Shown: positions 8,490-17,496 of the stretch, in pieces | Numbering within the stretch: position 1 is the stretch's first letter | Layout of the letters: every line of letters starts with the position of its first letter | Source of the DNA: Accumulibacter sp003538495 | GTDB taxonomy: Bacteria > Pseudomonadota > Gammaproteobacteria > Burkholderiales > Rhodocyclaceae | Assembly (NCBI RefSeq): GCF_029255145.1 | Contig: NZ_JAPUVQ010000145.1 | Span: forward strand, 1 to 64,000 | DNA: 64,000 bases | Direction: 5' to 3' | Notes under the pieces: model-generated | What the model saw: only the letters and a program-made list of their open reading frames with translations | Database searches by the model: none | Told to the model about the DNA's origin: nothing | Program-made: the position numbers and the translations under genes

Positions 8490-11400
8490 TCATTCCCCGA
8501 GGAAACGCTGCTGGTAGTCGTCGAAAGGCATTGGCCTGCCGCACAGGTAACCCTGCATTTCGTCGCAGGCTTCGCCAGTCAGGAAGTCGCGCTGCGCGTC
8601 GGTCTCGACGCCTTCGGCGATCACCGTCAGCTGCAGACTGTGGGCGAGCGCGATGACCGCCCGGCTGATCGCCTGATCTTCGATGTCCGCCGGCAAGCCG
8701 CGAACGAAACTCTGGTCAAGTTTCAGCTTGTTCAGCGGCAGGCGTTTCAGGTACGCGAGCGACGAGTAACCGGTGCCGAAGTCGTCGATCACCAGGTTGA
8801 GCCCCATTGCGCGCAGGTTGTCAAGAACCTGAACGCTGCTCTCCGCGTGACTCATGATTGCACTTTCGGTAATCTCCAGTTCGAGAAAATGCGCTGCCAG
8901 CCGCGAGGATTCGAGCGTCTTGCGGGCGGATTCCTGGATGCGGCCGCGCGCGAACTCGGCGCCGGAAACGTTGATCGATAAGACCCCGGGGTTGAGGCCG
9001 GCGTCGACCCAGGCCGCCCACTGGCAGCAGGCGGTGTACTGGACCCATTCGCCAATTGGGACGATCAAGCCCGATTCCTCGGCGAGTTTGATGAATTCCC
9101 CCGGCAACACCAGCCCATGTTCCGAATGCTGCCAGCGCACCAGCGCTTCGGCGCCGACCACTTTGCCGGTGGTCAGCGAGAACTGCGGCTGCAGGAACAC
9201 CCGCAGCTCGCCACGATCGATTGCCCGGCGCAGGTCGGTCTCCATTTGTAGACGCGCCAGCGACGACTGGGTCAGATCCTTGGTGAAGAACTCGTAGGCG
9301 TTGCGGCCACTATCCTTGGCCCGGTACATGGCCACATCGGCGTTCTTCATCAGTGTTTCGCCGTCGTCTCCATCCTGCGGAAAGAGGCTGATGCCGATAC
9401 TGGCGCCGACGAAGAACTCATGCTCTACCGTCACCGGCGAACCCTGCAGGGCGTTGAGAATCTTGTCCGCGATGTGCGAGACGGCCGAAGGCTCGACGAA
9501 GTCCTCGATCACGATCAGGAACTCGTCGCCGCCGAGGCGCCCGACGGTGTCCGCTTCACGCATCAGTCCACCAAGGCGTCGCGCGACCTCGCACAGCACG
9601 CGGTCACCAACCTCGTGACCGAGCGTATCGTTGATATTCTTGAATCGATCGAGATCGATGAAAAGGACCGCCAGCCCCTTCCCGTCGCGGCGGGCGCGTT
9701 GCAGGGCCTTGCGCAATCGGTCACCGAGCAGCAGCCGGTTGGGCAGGCCGGTCAGCGAATCATGGTGTGCCTGGTGATCGAGCTGATCGTGAGCCCTGCG
9801 CAGTTCGGTGATGTCCGAAAAGACGCCGACGTAGTGCGTGACCTGACCATCATGGCCCTTGACGGCACTGATCGTCAGCGACTCCAGGAAGGCCTGGCCA
9901 TCCTTGCGCCGGTTCCAGATTTCGCCCTTCCAGCGCCCGCTGGCGACCAGCGTCCGCCACATCTTGCGATAGAACTCGGCATCCTGCAGTCCTGAATGCA
10001 GCATCCGCGGGTTGCCGCCGACGACTTCGTCTTTGGCGTACCCCGTGATCTCCGTAAAAGCGCGGTTCACGTTGACGATATTGCCGGTCGGGGAGGTGAT
10101 CGTGATTCCTTCGGCACTGCAGTCGAAAACCGTCGCCGCCTGCTGCAGGTCGGCCTCCATCCGCTTTCGCTCGGTGATATCGAGCATGATCCCCACCAGG
10201 CCGCCGCCGCACTCCCCGGGCGAGCCATAGATCGCCTTGTGGAAGACGACATCGCGGTACTCGCCGTCGGCGCGCAGCACCCTCGTCTCGTAAACCTGCG
10301 AGCCGGAACGCTGAAACAGCTCCTCGTCGGCTGCCCTATAGCGGTCGGCGAGTTCACGCGGCGCAACGTCGTAGACCGTCGCCCCGACCACGGCCTCGCG
10401 GGGCTTGCCGAGCATTTCGAGGAAGGACTGATTACAGCCCAGATAGCGCCCAGCGCGGTTCTTGTAGAACACCGGCCCGGGAATTGCCTCAACCAGCTGC
10501 TGCATGAAATGCAGTTGCCTCGAGAGTTCAAGAGTACGCTCGGCCACCCGTCTCTCGAGTTCGAGATGGCTTTCGCGCAGAGCCTGCTCGGCGGCGCGGC
10601 GGGCGGTGATGTCCTCGAACAGCCAGACGTGGCCTTCGTCCGCGTTTTCCGGATCGAGCAGGCTGCCGGTGACCTGGCACCAGATGGTCGTTCCATCCGC
10701 CTTGCGGTACTCGATCTCGCCGATGAACCTTCCGGACGCGGCAATCGCCGAGTACACCCGCTCGCCCGCTTCGAGCCATGCGCTTTCGCTGGCGAAGCAG
10801 ACGCGGGTGGAGCGACCGAGCATTTGCCCCGGCAGATAACCGAAAATCCTCTCGAAACTCGGATTGCAGCGCTGGATGACGCGTTCGCGAACAAAGGCGA
10901 TGCCGATCGGGGCGCGTTCGAAGATCAGCGTCTGCTCGCGCAGCAAGGCATCCATCGCCCGGCTCGCCCGGCGCTTCTCGGTTACGTCTTCGTAGAGCCA
11001 GATGTGGCCGTCGTCAGGCTTCGCCGGGTTGATCATGCTGCCGGTGATGTCGCTCCAGATCGGCGTACCATCGCGGCGATAGAAGGCCGTCTGCCCGCGG
11101 TAGATACCGGTTGCAGCGATCGCCGCATACGCCCGACGGCCGGTTTCCAGCCACGCCTCGTCGCTCGGGTAGTAGAGTCGGGTCGACTGGCCGACGAGTT
11201 CGTCCGGCGTGTACCCCATGATCTCGGCAAAGCGACGATTGCAGCGCTGGATGACGCGCTCACGCAGGATCACGATGCCGGTCTCGGCGTTCTGAAAGAT
11301 GAGCTGCTGCTCGCGCAACAGGCGCGCGTTCGCCTCGCGTGCTGTGGCTTCATGCGTGATATCGCGAACAATCCAGACCGACCCTTCGCTCGGCACGTCG

Positions 11401-11729
11401 GGGTCGATGGCACGCGCAACCAGGTGGGCAATAAACGTGCTGCCGTCACGGCGCGCCAGTTCGGTTTCGAGGTCGAGGGTCTTGCCATCGCGCAACAGCT
11501 GCCTGGCCTTCCGGCGCAGCGCATCGCAGGCCTCGCTGTTCGCATAGAACACCAGGTCATCCTGACCAACGAGTGTTTCCGCCGGCCAACCGAAAAGCTC
11601 CTCCGCGCGCGGGTTGCAGCGATATACCCGACGATTGCGCGTGCACACCACCGCGATCCCCGAATGTGCGAGGATCGCCTGGTGTTCAAGCAGCTGCTGT
11701 TCCAGTGAAGCCGAGTCTCGCATGTGCAC
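8490..11729 (-). CDS. Multi-PAS diguanylate cyclase/phosphodiesterase (GGDEF-EAL)
   Basis: Large soluble sensor of about 1,079 residues. Five PAS/PAC units are visible (roughly residues 15-130, 140-255, 262-378, 405-520 and 530-645), then GGDEF (about 655-820, motif GGDEF intact) and EAL (about 828-1075, with EALVRW, DDFGTGYSSLAYL and EGVET intact). PAS units 2 and 3 are very alike (both contain RERVIQRCN), suggesting internal duplication. No membrane segment is seen. Both catalytic motifs look complete, so it could make and degrade c-di-GMP. The start is one of two codons two positions apart near 11723-11729. Confidence 0.92.
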   Translation of the reverse strand: MHMRDSASLEQQLLEHQAILAHSGIAVVCTRNRRVYRCNPRAEELFGWPAETLVGQDDLVFYANSEACDALRRKARQLLRDGKTLDLETELARRDGSTFIAHLVARAIDPDVPSEGSVWIVRDITHEATAREANARLLREQQLIFQNAETGIVILRERVIQRCNRRFAEIMGYTPDELVGQSTRLYYPSDEAWLETGRRAYAAIAATGIYRGQTAFYRRDGTPIWSDITGSMINPAKPDDGHIWLYEDVTEKRRASRAMDALLREQTLIFERAPIGIAFVRERVIQRCNPSFERIFGYLPGQMLGRSTRVCFASESAWLEAGERVYSAIAASGRFIGEIEYRKADGTTIWCQVTGSLLDPENADEGHVWLFEDITARRAAEQALRESHLELERRVAERTLELSRQLHFMQQLVEAIPGPVFYKNRAGRYLGCNQSFLEMLGKPREAVVGATVYDVAPRELADRYRAADEELFQRSGSQVYETRVLRADGEYRDVVFHKAIYGSPGECGGGLVGIMLDITERKRMEADLQQAATVFDCSAEGITITSPTGNIVNVNRAFTEITGYAKDEVVGGNPRMLHSGLQDAEFYRKMWRTLVASGRWKGEIWNRRKDGQAFLESLTISAVKGHDGQVTHYVGVFSDITELRRAHDQLDHQAHHDSLTGLPNRLLLGDRLRKALQRARRDGKGLAVLFIDLDRFKNINDTLGHEVGDRVLCEVARRLGGLMREADTVGRLGGDEFLIVIEDFVEPSAVSHIADKILNALQGSPVTVEHEFFVGASIGISLFPQDGDDGETLMKNADVAMYRAKDSGRNAYEFFTKDLTQSSLARLQMETDLRRAIDRGELRVFLQPQFSLTTGKVVGAEALVRWQHSEHGLVLPGEFIKLAEESGLIVPIGEWVQYTACCQWAAWVDAGLNPGVLSINVSGAEFARGRIQESARKTLESSRLAAHFLELEITESAIMSHAESSVQVLDNLRAMGLNLVIDDFGTGYSSLAYLKRLPLNKLKLDQSFVRGLPADIEDQAISRAVIALAHSLQLTVIAEGVETDAQRDFLTGEACDEMQGYLCGRPMPFDDYQQRFLGE

Positions 11730-11923
11730 CGACCAAGAGTTGCCTCGCGCGAAGTGTACACGACAGCGCCGGCCATCGTGTGCGGAACGTCACGCCATCG
11801 GCCGCACCCACTGACGCGCACCGGCACGAGCTTTGACGGATGGGCCAGGCTCGCGGCGAGCCAGGGGACCTGTGGACAATCGTCGATGGCGACTGTGCTC
11901 TGGCCCTTCTCGCTACGCACTCC

Positions 11924-12589
11924 TCAAGCCAGCGAATCCCGCCGCCACAAGCGTGGCAGATGACGCGGCAGGTCGAGAATCGAGACCAGTCTGACGTCCA
12001 CCCACCCCGGCAGGCGCGTCGCCGCACTTGGCCAGACGGTCTTCATGCCGAGCCGTTTGGCGGTTCGGAGATTGGATAGCACATCGTCGACCATGATGCA
12101 GCGCCGTGCGTCAAGCCCTTCGCTGCGCAGCAAGCGACGGAAGCCCGCAACCGCTGGTTTGGGTTGAAAGCGGATGCGCTCGACCGAGTACACGGCGTCG
12201 AAGCAGCTCCTGATTCCGGTCAGTTCGAGCACCGCCTCGCTGTAACGCGCCGGCGCGTTGGAGAAAACGATCTTGCGCCCCGGCAGGCGGCCAAGCATCG
12301 CCCGCAGACCACGGTCGAAGACCAGCATCCGCCGGAGGTCGGGAAACTGATGGGTATGCCAGAGAAAGTGCCGCGGATCGGCGCCGTGATGCCGCATCAT
12401 GCCGAGCAGGGTCGCGCCATAGCGCTGCCAGTAGTCCTGGCGGATGCGGGTCGCTTCGTCCTCGTCAACTCCCAGCGACTCGCGGATGTACGCCACCATC
12501 GAGCGGTTGATGTGCGGGAAAATGTGCGGACTGGCGTCGTGCAGCGTGTTGTCGAGGTCAAACAGCCAGACCGGTGGCGGGCTGCTCAG
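11924..12589 (-). CDS. HAD-superfamily hydrolase (pyrimidine 5'-nucleotidase type), CTG start
   Basis: HAD phosphatase of 221 residues. Motif I is LFDLDNTL; later segments KIVFSNAPARYS (motif II region), FQPKPA (motif III lysine) and IMVDDVLSNLRTAK (motif IV) complete the set. The first in-frame ATG (12499) would delete motif I, and the frame upstream has no ATG, GTG or TTG before a stop near 12615. A CTG at 12587-12589, preceded by AGGAG with a 6-nt spacer, is the only sensible start. It follows argB by 13 nt and is surely cotranscribed. The family dephosphorylates nucleotides or other small phosphates; the substrate is unknown. Confidence 0.85.
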   Translation of the reverse strand: MSSPPPVWLFDLDNTLHDASPHIFPHINRSMVAYIRESLGVDEDEATRIRQDYWQRYGATLLGMMRHHGADPRHFLWHTHQFPDLRRMLVFDRGLRAMLGRLPGRKIVFSNAPARYSEAVLELTGIRSCFDAVYSVERIRFQPKPAVAGFRRLLRSEGLDARRCIMVDDVLSNLRTAKRLGMKTVWPSAATRLPGWVDVRLVSILDLPRHLPRLWRRDSLA

Positions 12590-12602
12590 CGGGATCTCCT
12601 GG

Positions 12603-13490
12603 TCAGTGCGAGTTGATCATTGTCCCGACCCCGTGATCGGTCAGGATTTCGAGCAACAGCGCGTGTTCGACCCGGCCATCGATGATGTGCACGCTCCTGA
12701 CGCCATTGCGCGCCGCGTCGAGCGCTGAGCTGATTTTGGGCAGCATGCCGCCGGACAGCGTGCCGTCAGTGACCATCGCGACAATCTCTTTCGGTGTCAT
12801 GCCGGTGATCAGCTTGCCGCTCTGATCAAGGACGCCAGGGGTGTTGGTGAGCAGCACCAGCTTCTCGGCCTTGAGGATTTCGGCAATCTTGCCGGCGACG
12901 ACATCGGCGTTGATGTTGAAGGTTTCTCCGCCCTTGCCGACACCGATCGGCGCGACGACCGGGATGAAGCCACCTGCCTCGAGGTGCCCGATCAGCGATG
13001 GATCGATCTGGGTGATGTCCCCGACCTGACCAACGTCGATCAGGTCGCCGGTATGGTCATCGTTCGCCAGCAGCAGCTTCTTGGCGCGAATGAAACTGCC
13101 ATCCTTGCCGGTCAGCCCAACCGCCTTGCCACCGGCCTGATTGATCAGGTTGACGACGTCCTTGTTCACCTGACCGCCGAGCACCATCTCGACAATCTCC
13201 ATCGTCTCGGCATCGGTGACGCGCATTCCCTGGACGAAGTGACCCCTCTTGCCGACCCGGGCAAGCAGGCTTTCGATTTGCGGCCCACCGCCGTGCACCA
13301 CCACCACGTTCATTCCGACCAGTTTGAGCAACACGACGTCACGCGCAAAGCACTGCTTGAGATGCTCGTCGGTCATCGCGTTGCCGCCGTACTTGACGAC
13401 GATCGTCTTGCCGTGGAAACGTTTGATGTACGGGAGAGCCTCGGCGAGAATGGCAGCTTCGTTGGCAGGGGTGAACAAACGACCGCTCAT
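12603..13490 (-). CDS. argB: Acetylglutamate kinase
   Basis: Second step of arginine synthesis: phosphorylates N-acetylglutamate. An amino-acid-kinase fold of 295 residues with KTIVVKYGGNAM (phosphate-binding lysine and glycines) at the N-terminus, VVVHGGGPQI, LTGKDGSFIRAKKL and LLTNTPGVLDQSG. The N-terminal helix (residues 8-24, NEAAILAEALPYIKRFHGK) is of the type seen in arginine-inhibitable kinases, so feedback inhibition is plausible. The gene leads a two-gene unit with the HAD hydrolase. Confidence 0.96.
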   Translation of the reverse strand: MSGRLFTPANEAAILAEALPYIKRFHGKTIVVKYGGNAMTDEHLKQCFARDVVLLKLVGMNVVVVHGGGPQIESLLARVGKRGHFVQGMRVTDAETMEIVEMVLGGQVNKDVVNLINQAGGKAVGLTGKDGSFIRAKKLLLANDDHTGDLIDVGQVGDITQIDPSLIGHLEAGGFIPVVAPIGVGKGGETFNINADVVAGKIAEILKAEKLVLLTNTPGVLDQSGKLITGMTPKEIVAMVTDGTLSGGMLPKISSALDAARNGVRSVHIIDGRVEHALLLEILTDHGVGTMINSH

Positions 13491-13645
13491 GGCTGGAGTC
13501 CTTGTAATGACCGGCGGATCTTACGCGGCGGCGGTGGAAAAACAAAGGCGCCCGGTGATCAGTGCCGAGCCGCGCCCCGGGACGGCCACCCGGCGCGCGG
13601 CGAACAAATCGGCTGGCGACACGAGTGCCAGCCAGGAACGTGACG

Positions 13646-14599
13646 ATGACTTCTGAGGAACGCGCGCAGAGTGGCCACGCCGCAAGTGGCGAAGGTCCCC
13701 GCTCACCCTATCGCGGCCGTTTTGCGCCTTCGCCGAGCGGCCCCTTGCACTTCGGTTCGCTGGTCGCTGCCTTGGGCAGTTATCTCGATGCCCGCGCCAA
13801 CAACGGCCAGTGGCTGCTGCGCATCGAAGACGTAGACCAGCCACGGACGGTGCGCGGTGCAGCGGACCACATCCGGCGGACGCTCGAACGCTTTGGCTTT
13901 GCCTGGGATGGCGAAGTCCTGGTCCAGAGCCGTCGCCTCGACTTCTATCACGCCGCATTGGTACGCCTGCAACTCGACGGCGACGTCTACCCCTGCGCCT
14001 GCTCGCGGCGCGAGATCGCCTCGCACTCGCCACCGCGCTCGGTCGATGGCGCGCTGGTCTACCCCGGAACCTGTCGTGCTGGTCTGGTCGGCGGACGAGC
14101 GGCGCGCGCCTGGCGTTTGCGCCTGCCGGACCAGGTCGTCGCCTTTGACGATCGGGTGCAAGGCCCCATGCAGCAGAACCTCCAACGCGCGGTCGGCGAC
14201 ATCATCCTGCTGCGCGCCGACGGGCAGTATGCGTACCAGCTGGCGGTGGTCGCCGACGACGCGGCACAAGGGGTCAACGCCGTCGTCCGCGGCGTCGACC
14301 TGCTTGATTCGACGCCACGCCAGATCTGGTTGCAGCGGCGCTTGGGGCTGCCGACGCCGACTTACGCCCACCTGCCGGTGGTGACCAATGCGGCGGGCGA
14401 GAAGCTTTCGAAACAGACGCGGGCAAGCGCAGTCGACCCGGCGGCGGGCAGCGCGCTGCTATCGGCGGCGCTGCATTTCCTGGGCCACCCGGTGCCGGCG
14501 GAAATCAGTGCCGGACCGCTTGGCGACTTCTGGCGCTGGGCGATCGCCTCCTGGTCGATCGATCGCGTACCCGCGTTACGCGGCGTTTGTCCCGGCTAA
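13646..14599 (+). CDS. gluQ: Glutamyl-Q tRNA(Asp) synthetase
   Basis: Paralogue of glutamyl-tRNA synthetase that attaches glutamate to queuosine in the anticodon of tRNA-Asp. The catalytic half is present, with the HIGH-like APSPSGPLHFGSL and KMSKS-like KLSKQ, and the cysteines CACSRREI with a later YPGTCR match the zinc site of this family. There is no anticodon-binding domain (317 residues against about 470 in GltX). The start at ATG 13646 follows AGGAA by 7 nt; the frame is open back to 13562. Its stop overlaps the convergent clsB-like gene by 4 bp. Confidence 0.93.
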   Translation: MTSEERAQSGHAASGEGPRSPYRGRFAPSPSGPLHFGSLVAALGSYLDARANNGQWLLRIEDVDQPRTVRGAADHIRRTLERFGFAWDGEVLVQSRRLDFYHAALVRLQLDGDVYPCACSRREIASHSPPRSVDGALVYPGTCRAGLVGGRAARAWRLRLPDQVVAFDDRVQGPMQQNLQRAVGDIILLRADGQYAYQLAVVADDAAQGVNAVVRGVDLLDSTPRQIWLQRRLGLPTPTYAHLPVVTNAAGEKLSKQTRASAVDPAAGSALLSAALHFLGHPVPAEISAGPLGDFWRWAIASWSIDRVPALRGVCPG

Positions 14600-15756
14600 C
14601 GCTTGCCACCGTAGCCGACGATACCGACCAGTACTCGCACCAGGTTGTAGCTGACCCAGCGCAGCAGGCGGGAAGGCCACGGCAAGCGCTTCCAGCTGTC
14701 GACCGGCAACTCGCGCGCACCATTCAGCATTGCCTGATCAAGACTCTGCCGCAGCGTTTCGGCAAACACTGGATCCTTGACGACGATGTTCGCCTCCCTG
14801 GCCAGCAACAGGCTGAAGGGGTCGATATTCGACGAGCCGACGGTTGCCCAGTGGCGGTCGATGACCGCCACCTTGGCATGCAGGAAACTGCGCCGGTACT
14901 CGAAAATGCGGATGCCGGCTCCCAGCAATCGGCCATAAAGCGCCTGCGTGGCATAGTGCAGCAGGCGGTATTCGATCCGCCCCTGCAGCAGGATGACCAC
15001 CCGCACGCGACGCTTCGCGGCGCTCTGCAGCGCTTTCCGGAAGCGCCGCCCGGGCAGGAAATAGGCGCTGGCGAGAAGGACGTCCTCTTGCGCCGCGTCG
15101 ATTGCCTCGAGGTAGGCCTCCTCGATGTCACGCCGGTGGAGAATGTTGTCGCGCACCAGAAAGGCCGCGGTCTGCTCGCCGCGCACCTCCGGGTCGATCG
15201 GCGAGCTACGGGTCAGGCGATAGCGGCGATTGAGCTTCGCCCACAGCACGATTTCCCACAAGCGGTGCTGCGCGTGCTGAATCGGCGTCAGTAGCGGCCC
15301 TTCGACGCGAACCGCATAGTCGTAGCGTGGCGGGATCTGGTACGGGGTATTGAGATCGTCGATGACATTGATCCCGCCGACGAAAGCGATTTCGCCATCG
15401 ATCGCCGCCAGCTTGCGGTGCAGACGACGCAGTCGATGGCGCCGCAACTGAAAGCGGGCAATGTCGGGCCGGTAGATCATCGCCTGGACACCGGCCTCGA
15501 CCAGCGCCGGCTGCAGGCGATCGGCAAACTCGCGGGCGCCGAAACCGTCCACCAGAACGCGCACCGTGACCCCGCGGCGCGCGGCATTGCTCAGGGCCTC
15601 GGCGACCGCGCGGCCGGTGGCATCATCCTCGAAAATATAGCTTTCGAGGTGCACGTCACGTTGCGCCCCGTCAATCGCCCGGATCAGTTCCGGAAAGTAC
15701 TCGGCGCCGCTGTTCAACAGCGTCAGCCGGTTGCCCGATATGAATTTAGCGGCCAT
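14596..15756 (-). CDS. clsB: Cardiolipin synthase ClsB-type phospholipase D
   Basis: Phospholipase D superfamily protein of 386 residues with two HKD motifs: HRKLAAIDG...GGIN in the first half and HAKVAVID...GSSNIDP in the second. The domain starts within the first 20 residues and there is no N-terminal two-TM region as in ClsA, so it resembles ClsB (YbhO). It makes cardiolipin or related phospholipids at the membrane by transphosphatidylation. The C-terminus has a hydrophobic, basic tail that may associate with the membrane. Naming at the ClsB level is by architecture. Confidence 0.85.
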   Translation of the reverse strand: MAAKFISGNRLTLLNSGAEYFPELIRAIDGAQRDVHLESYIFEDDATGRAVAEALSNAARRGVTVRVLVDGFGAREFADRLQPALVEAGVQAMIYRPDIARFQLRRHRLRRLHRKLAAIDGEIAFVGGINVIDDLNTPYQIPPRYDYAVRVEGPLLTPIQHAQHRLWEIVLWAKLNRRYRLTRSSPIDPEVRGEQTAAFLVRDNILHRRDIEEAYLEAIDAAQEDVLLASAYFLPGRRFRKALQSAAKRRVRVVILLQGRIEYRLLHYATQALYGRLLGAGIRIFEYRRSFLHAKVAVIDRHWATVGSSNIDPFSLLLAREANIVVKDPVFAETLRQSLDQAMLNGARELPVDSWKRLPWPSRLLRWVSYNLVRVLVGIVGYGGKR

Positions 15757-16230
15757 CGGGACGGTGGCAGCGCGCGCAGTACTTGGTGACCATCATGCGC
15801 CAGGTTAACGTCGAAAAGCCTTCATGAAACGGCAGGTTGCTACGCGCGAAGGACTCGCCGTCGGGGTCGGCGAGGCAATGCGATATTTACAACAGTTCAG
15901 CGGCGCTCGTCCAGCCCTGTGCACGGCTGCGGCAGCACCAGAAGACAGCAATCGCAGCCAGCGAAGCAAGGGGCCAAACTCGGAGCGGTACTGCAGGGCT
16001 GGCTACTGCCGACGGGAGGGGTCCTTCGCAACCCTTGCGGTCGTCTGACGGGCGAGGGACGGCCGATATCGGATCGGCGCGTGCGGAGAACGAGCGGCGA
16101 GCGAAGTGGCCAGCACAACGGGTGCTTGCCCGCCGGGGACGCGCGGGGGAGAATACGTCGTCGGGGCTGCCGCTTGCTAGCCGGCGGTCGCGGACACCGG
16201 CCAGGCGCCCGACGCCGGATCAGGTGAGGC
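15757..16230. other. Long intergenic region upstream of nirJ
   Basis: About 470 bases between the clsB-like start and the FNR-type box. Frames crossing it translate to low-complexity arginine/alanine-rich strings with no homologue-like features. Apart from the promoter elements just before nirJ I see no gene, repeat or RNA signal. Confidence 0.5.
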
Positions 16231-16244
16231 TTGATCCACGTCAA
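16231..16244 (+). promoter_or_regulatory. FNR/DNR-type box with -10 element upstream of nirJ
   Basis: TTGATCCACGTCAA at 16231-16244 matches the TTGAT-N4-ATCAA consensus of the FNR/CRP-family anaerobic regulators (FNR, DNR, NNR) at all but one position. A -10-like TAATAC lies at 16269-16274; if that sets the start site near 16281, the box is centred at about -43, the usual activating position (-41.5). Oxygen-limited or nitric-oxide-responsive induction of nirJ-nirN is therefore predicted. Confidence 0.7.
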
Positions 16245-16299
16245 GGCCACCCGGCCGGGCCTGCTCTCTAATACGCGGTCTTCTATCAGGGGCTGAACG

Positions 16300-17496
16300 A
16301 TGTTTCGGATCTCCCAGTACATGCAGGAACTCGGTGCTCCAAGGCAGCCCGGCCCGAAGCAGAACCCGCCGGCGCCGGTGGTGATCTGGAATCTCATCCG
16401 CCGCTGCAACCTGACCTGCAAGCACTGCTATTCGATTTCCGCCGACAAGGACTTCCCCGGCGAGCTGACGACTGACGAAATCTTCATCGTGATGGATGAC
16501 CTCAAGCGCTTTCGTGTGCCGGTGCTGATTCTGTCCGGCGGTGAGCCCTTGCTGCGACCGGACATCTTTGCCATTGCGCAGCGGGCCAAAGCGATGGGCT
16601 TCTACGTCGGTTTGTCGTCGAACGGGACGCTGATCGACGCCTCGAACATCGAACACATCGCCGCGTGCGATTTCGACTACGTCGGCGTTTCGCTCGACGG
16701 CATCGGTGCCACCCACGACAAGTTCCGGCGCATGGAAGGCGCCTTCGACGCCTCCTTGAAAGGCATCCGCCTGTGCCGCGACCTCGGCCTGAAGATCGGC
16801 GTTCGCTTCACGATGACCCAGGACAACGCGCATGACCTGCCACGGCTGCTCGAACTGGTCGAGGACGAGGGGATCGACCGCTTCTACTTCTCGCACCTCA
16901 ACTATGCCGGCCGCGGCAACAAGAATCGCAAGGACGATGCGCAGCACAAACTGACGCGGTGGGCGATGGATCTGCTCTTTGACACCTGCTGGGAATACCA
17001 GCAGCGTGGCCTGCACAAGGAGTTCACCACCGGCAACAACGACGCCGATGGCGTCTACTTTTTGCACTGGGTGCAGAAGAAATTCCCCGACAGGGCGGCC
17101 AACATCCGCGCCCGCCTGGCGCAGTGGGGCGGTAATTCGTCCGGCGTCAACGTGGCCAATATCGACAATCTCGGCAACGTCCATCCCGACACCATGTGGT
17201 GGCATTACAGCCTGGGGAACATCCGCGATCGACCGTTTTCGGAAATCTGGATGGATCTTTCCGACCCGCTGATGGCCGGTCTCAAGCAGTCTCCGCGCAG
17301 CGTCTCGGGACGCTGCGGCGATTGCCAGCACTTCGACATCTGCAACGGCAACACCCGCGTCCGTGCCCAGCAACTGACCGGCGACGCCTGGGCCGAAGAT
17401 CCCGGCTGCTATCTCGACGATGAGGAAATCGGCGTCGAATCGGGCCACGAGCGCCTGCGCGTCAGCCCCTACATCCGCTTGCGGAGGGCTTCATGA
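16300..17496 (+). CDS. nirJ: Heme d1 biosynthesis radical SAM protein NirJ
   Basis: Radical SAM enzyme of 398 residues that acts in heme d1 formation, removing propionate side chains from the didecarboxysiroheme ring in this family. The 4Fe-4S motif CNLTCKHCYS sits at about residues 40-49, and a C-terminal cluster region GRCGDCQHFDICNGNTRVR with a later CY resembles the SPASM/twitch type. The LSGGEPLLRPD segment is also typical. The start ATG is 16300; the stop overlaps nirN by 4 bp (ATGA). Heme d1 serves only cytochrome cd1 nitrite reductase, so the rest of the pathway should be elsewhere. Confidence 0.92.
   Translation: MFRISQYMQELGAPRQPGPKQNPPAPVVIWNLIRRCNLTCKHCYSISADKDFPGELTTDEIFIVMDDLKRFRVPVLILSGGEPLLRPDIFAIAQRAKAMGFYVGLSSNGTLIDASNIEHIAACDFDYVGVSLDGIGATHDKFRRMEGAFDASLKGIRLCRDLGLKIGVRFTMTQDNAHDLPRLLELVEDEGIDRFYFSHLNYAGRGNKNRKDDAQHKLTRWAMDLLFDTCWEYQQRGLHKEFTTGNNDADGVYFLHWVQKKFPDRAANIRARLAQWGGNSSGVNVANIDNLGNVHPDTMWWHYSLGNIRDRPFSEIWMDLSDPLMAGLKQSPRSVSGRCGDCQHFDICNGNTRVRAQQLTGDAWAEDPGCYLDDEEIGVESGHERLRVSPYIRLRRAS

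Noticed and set aside
15837..16271. Open frame in the region before nirJ
   Set aside because: It runs through the FNR-type box and is arginine-rich low-complexity sequence. A regulatory spacer explains the region better.
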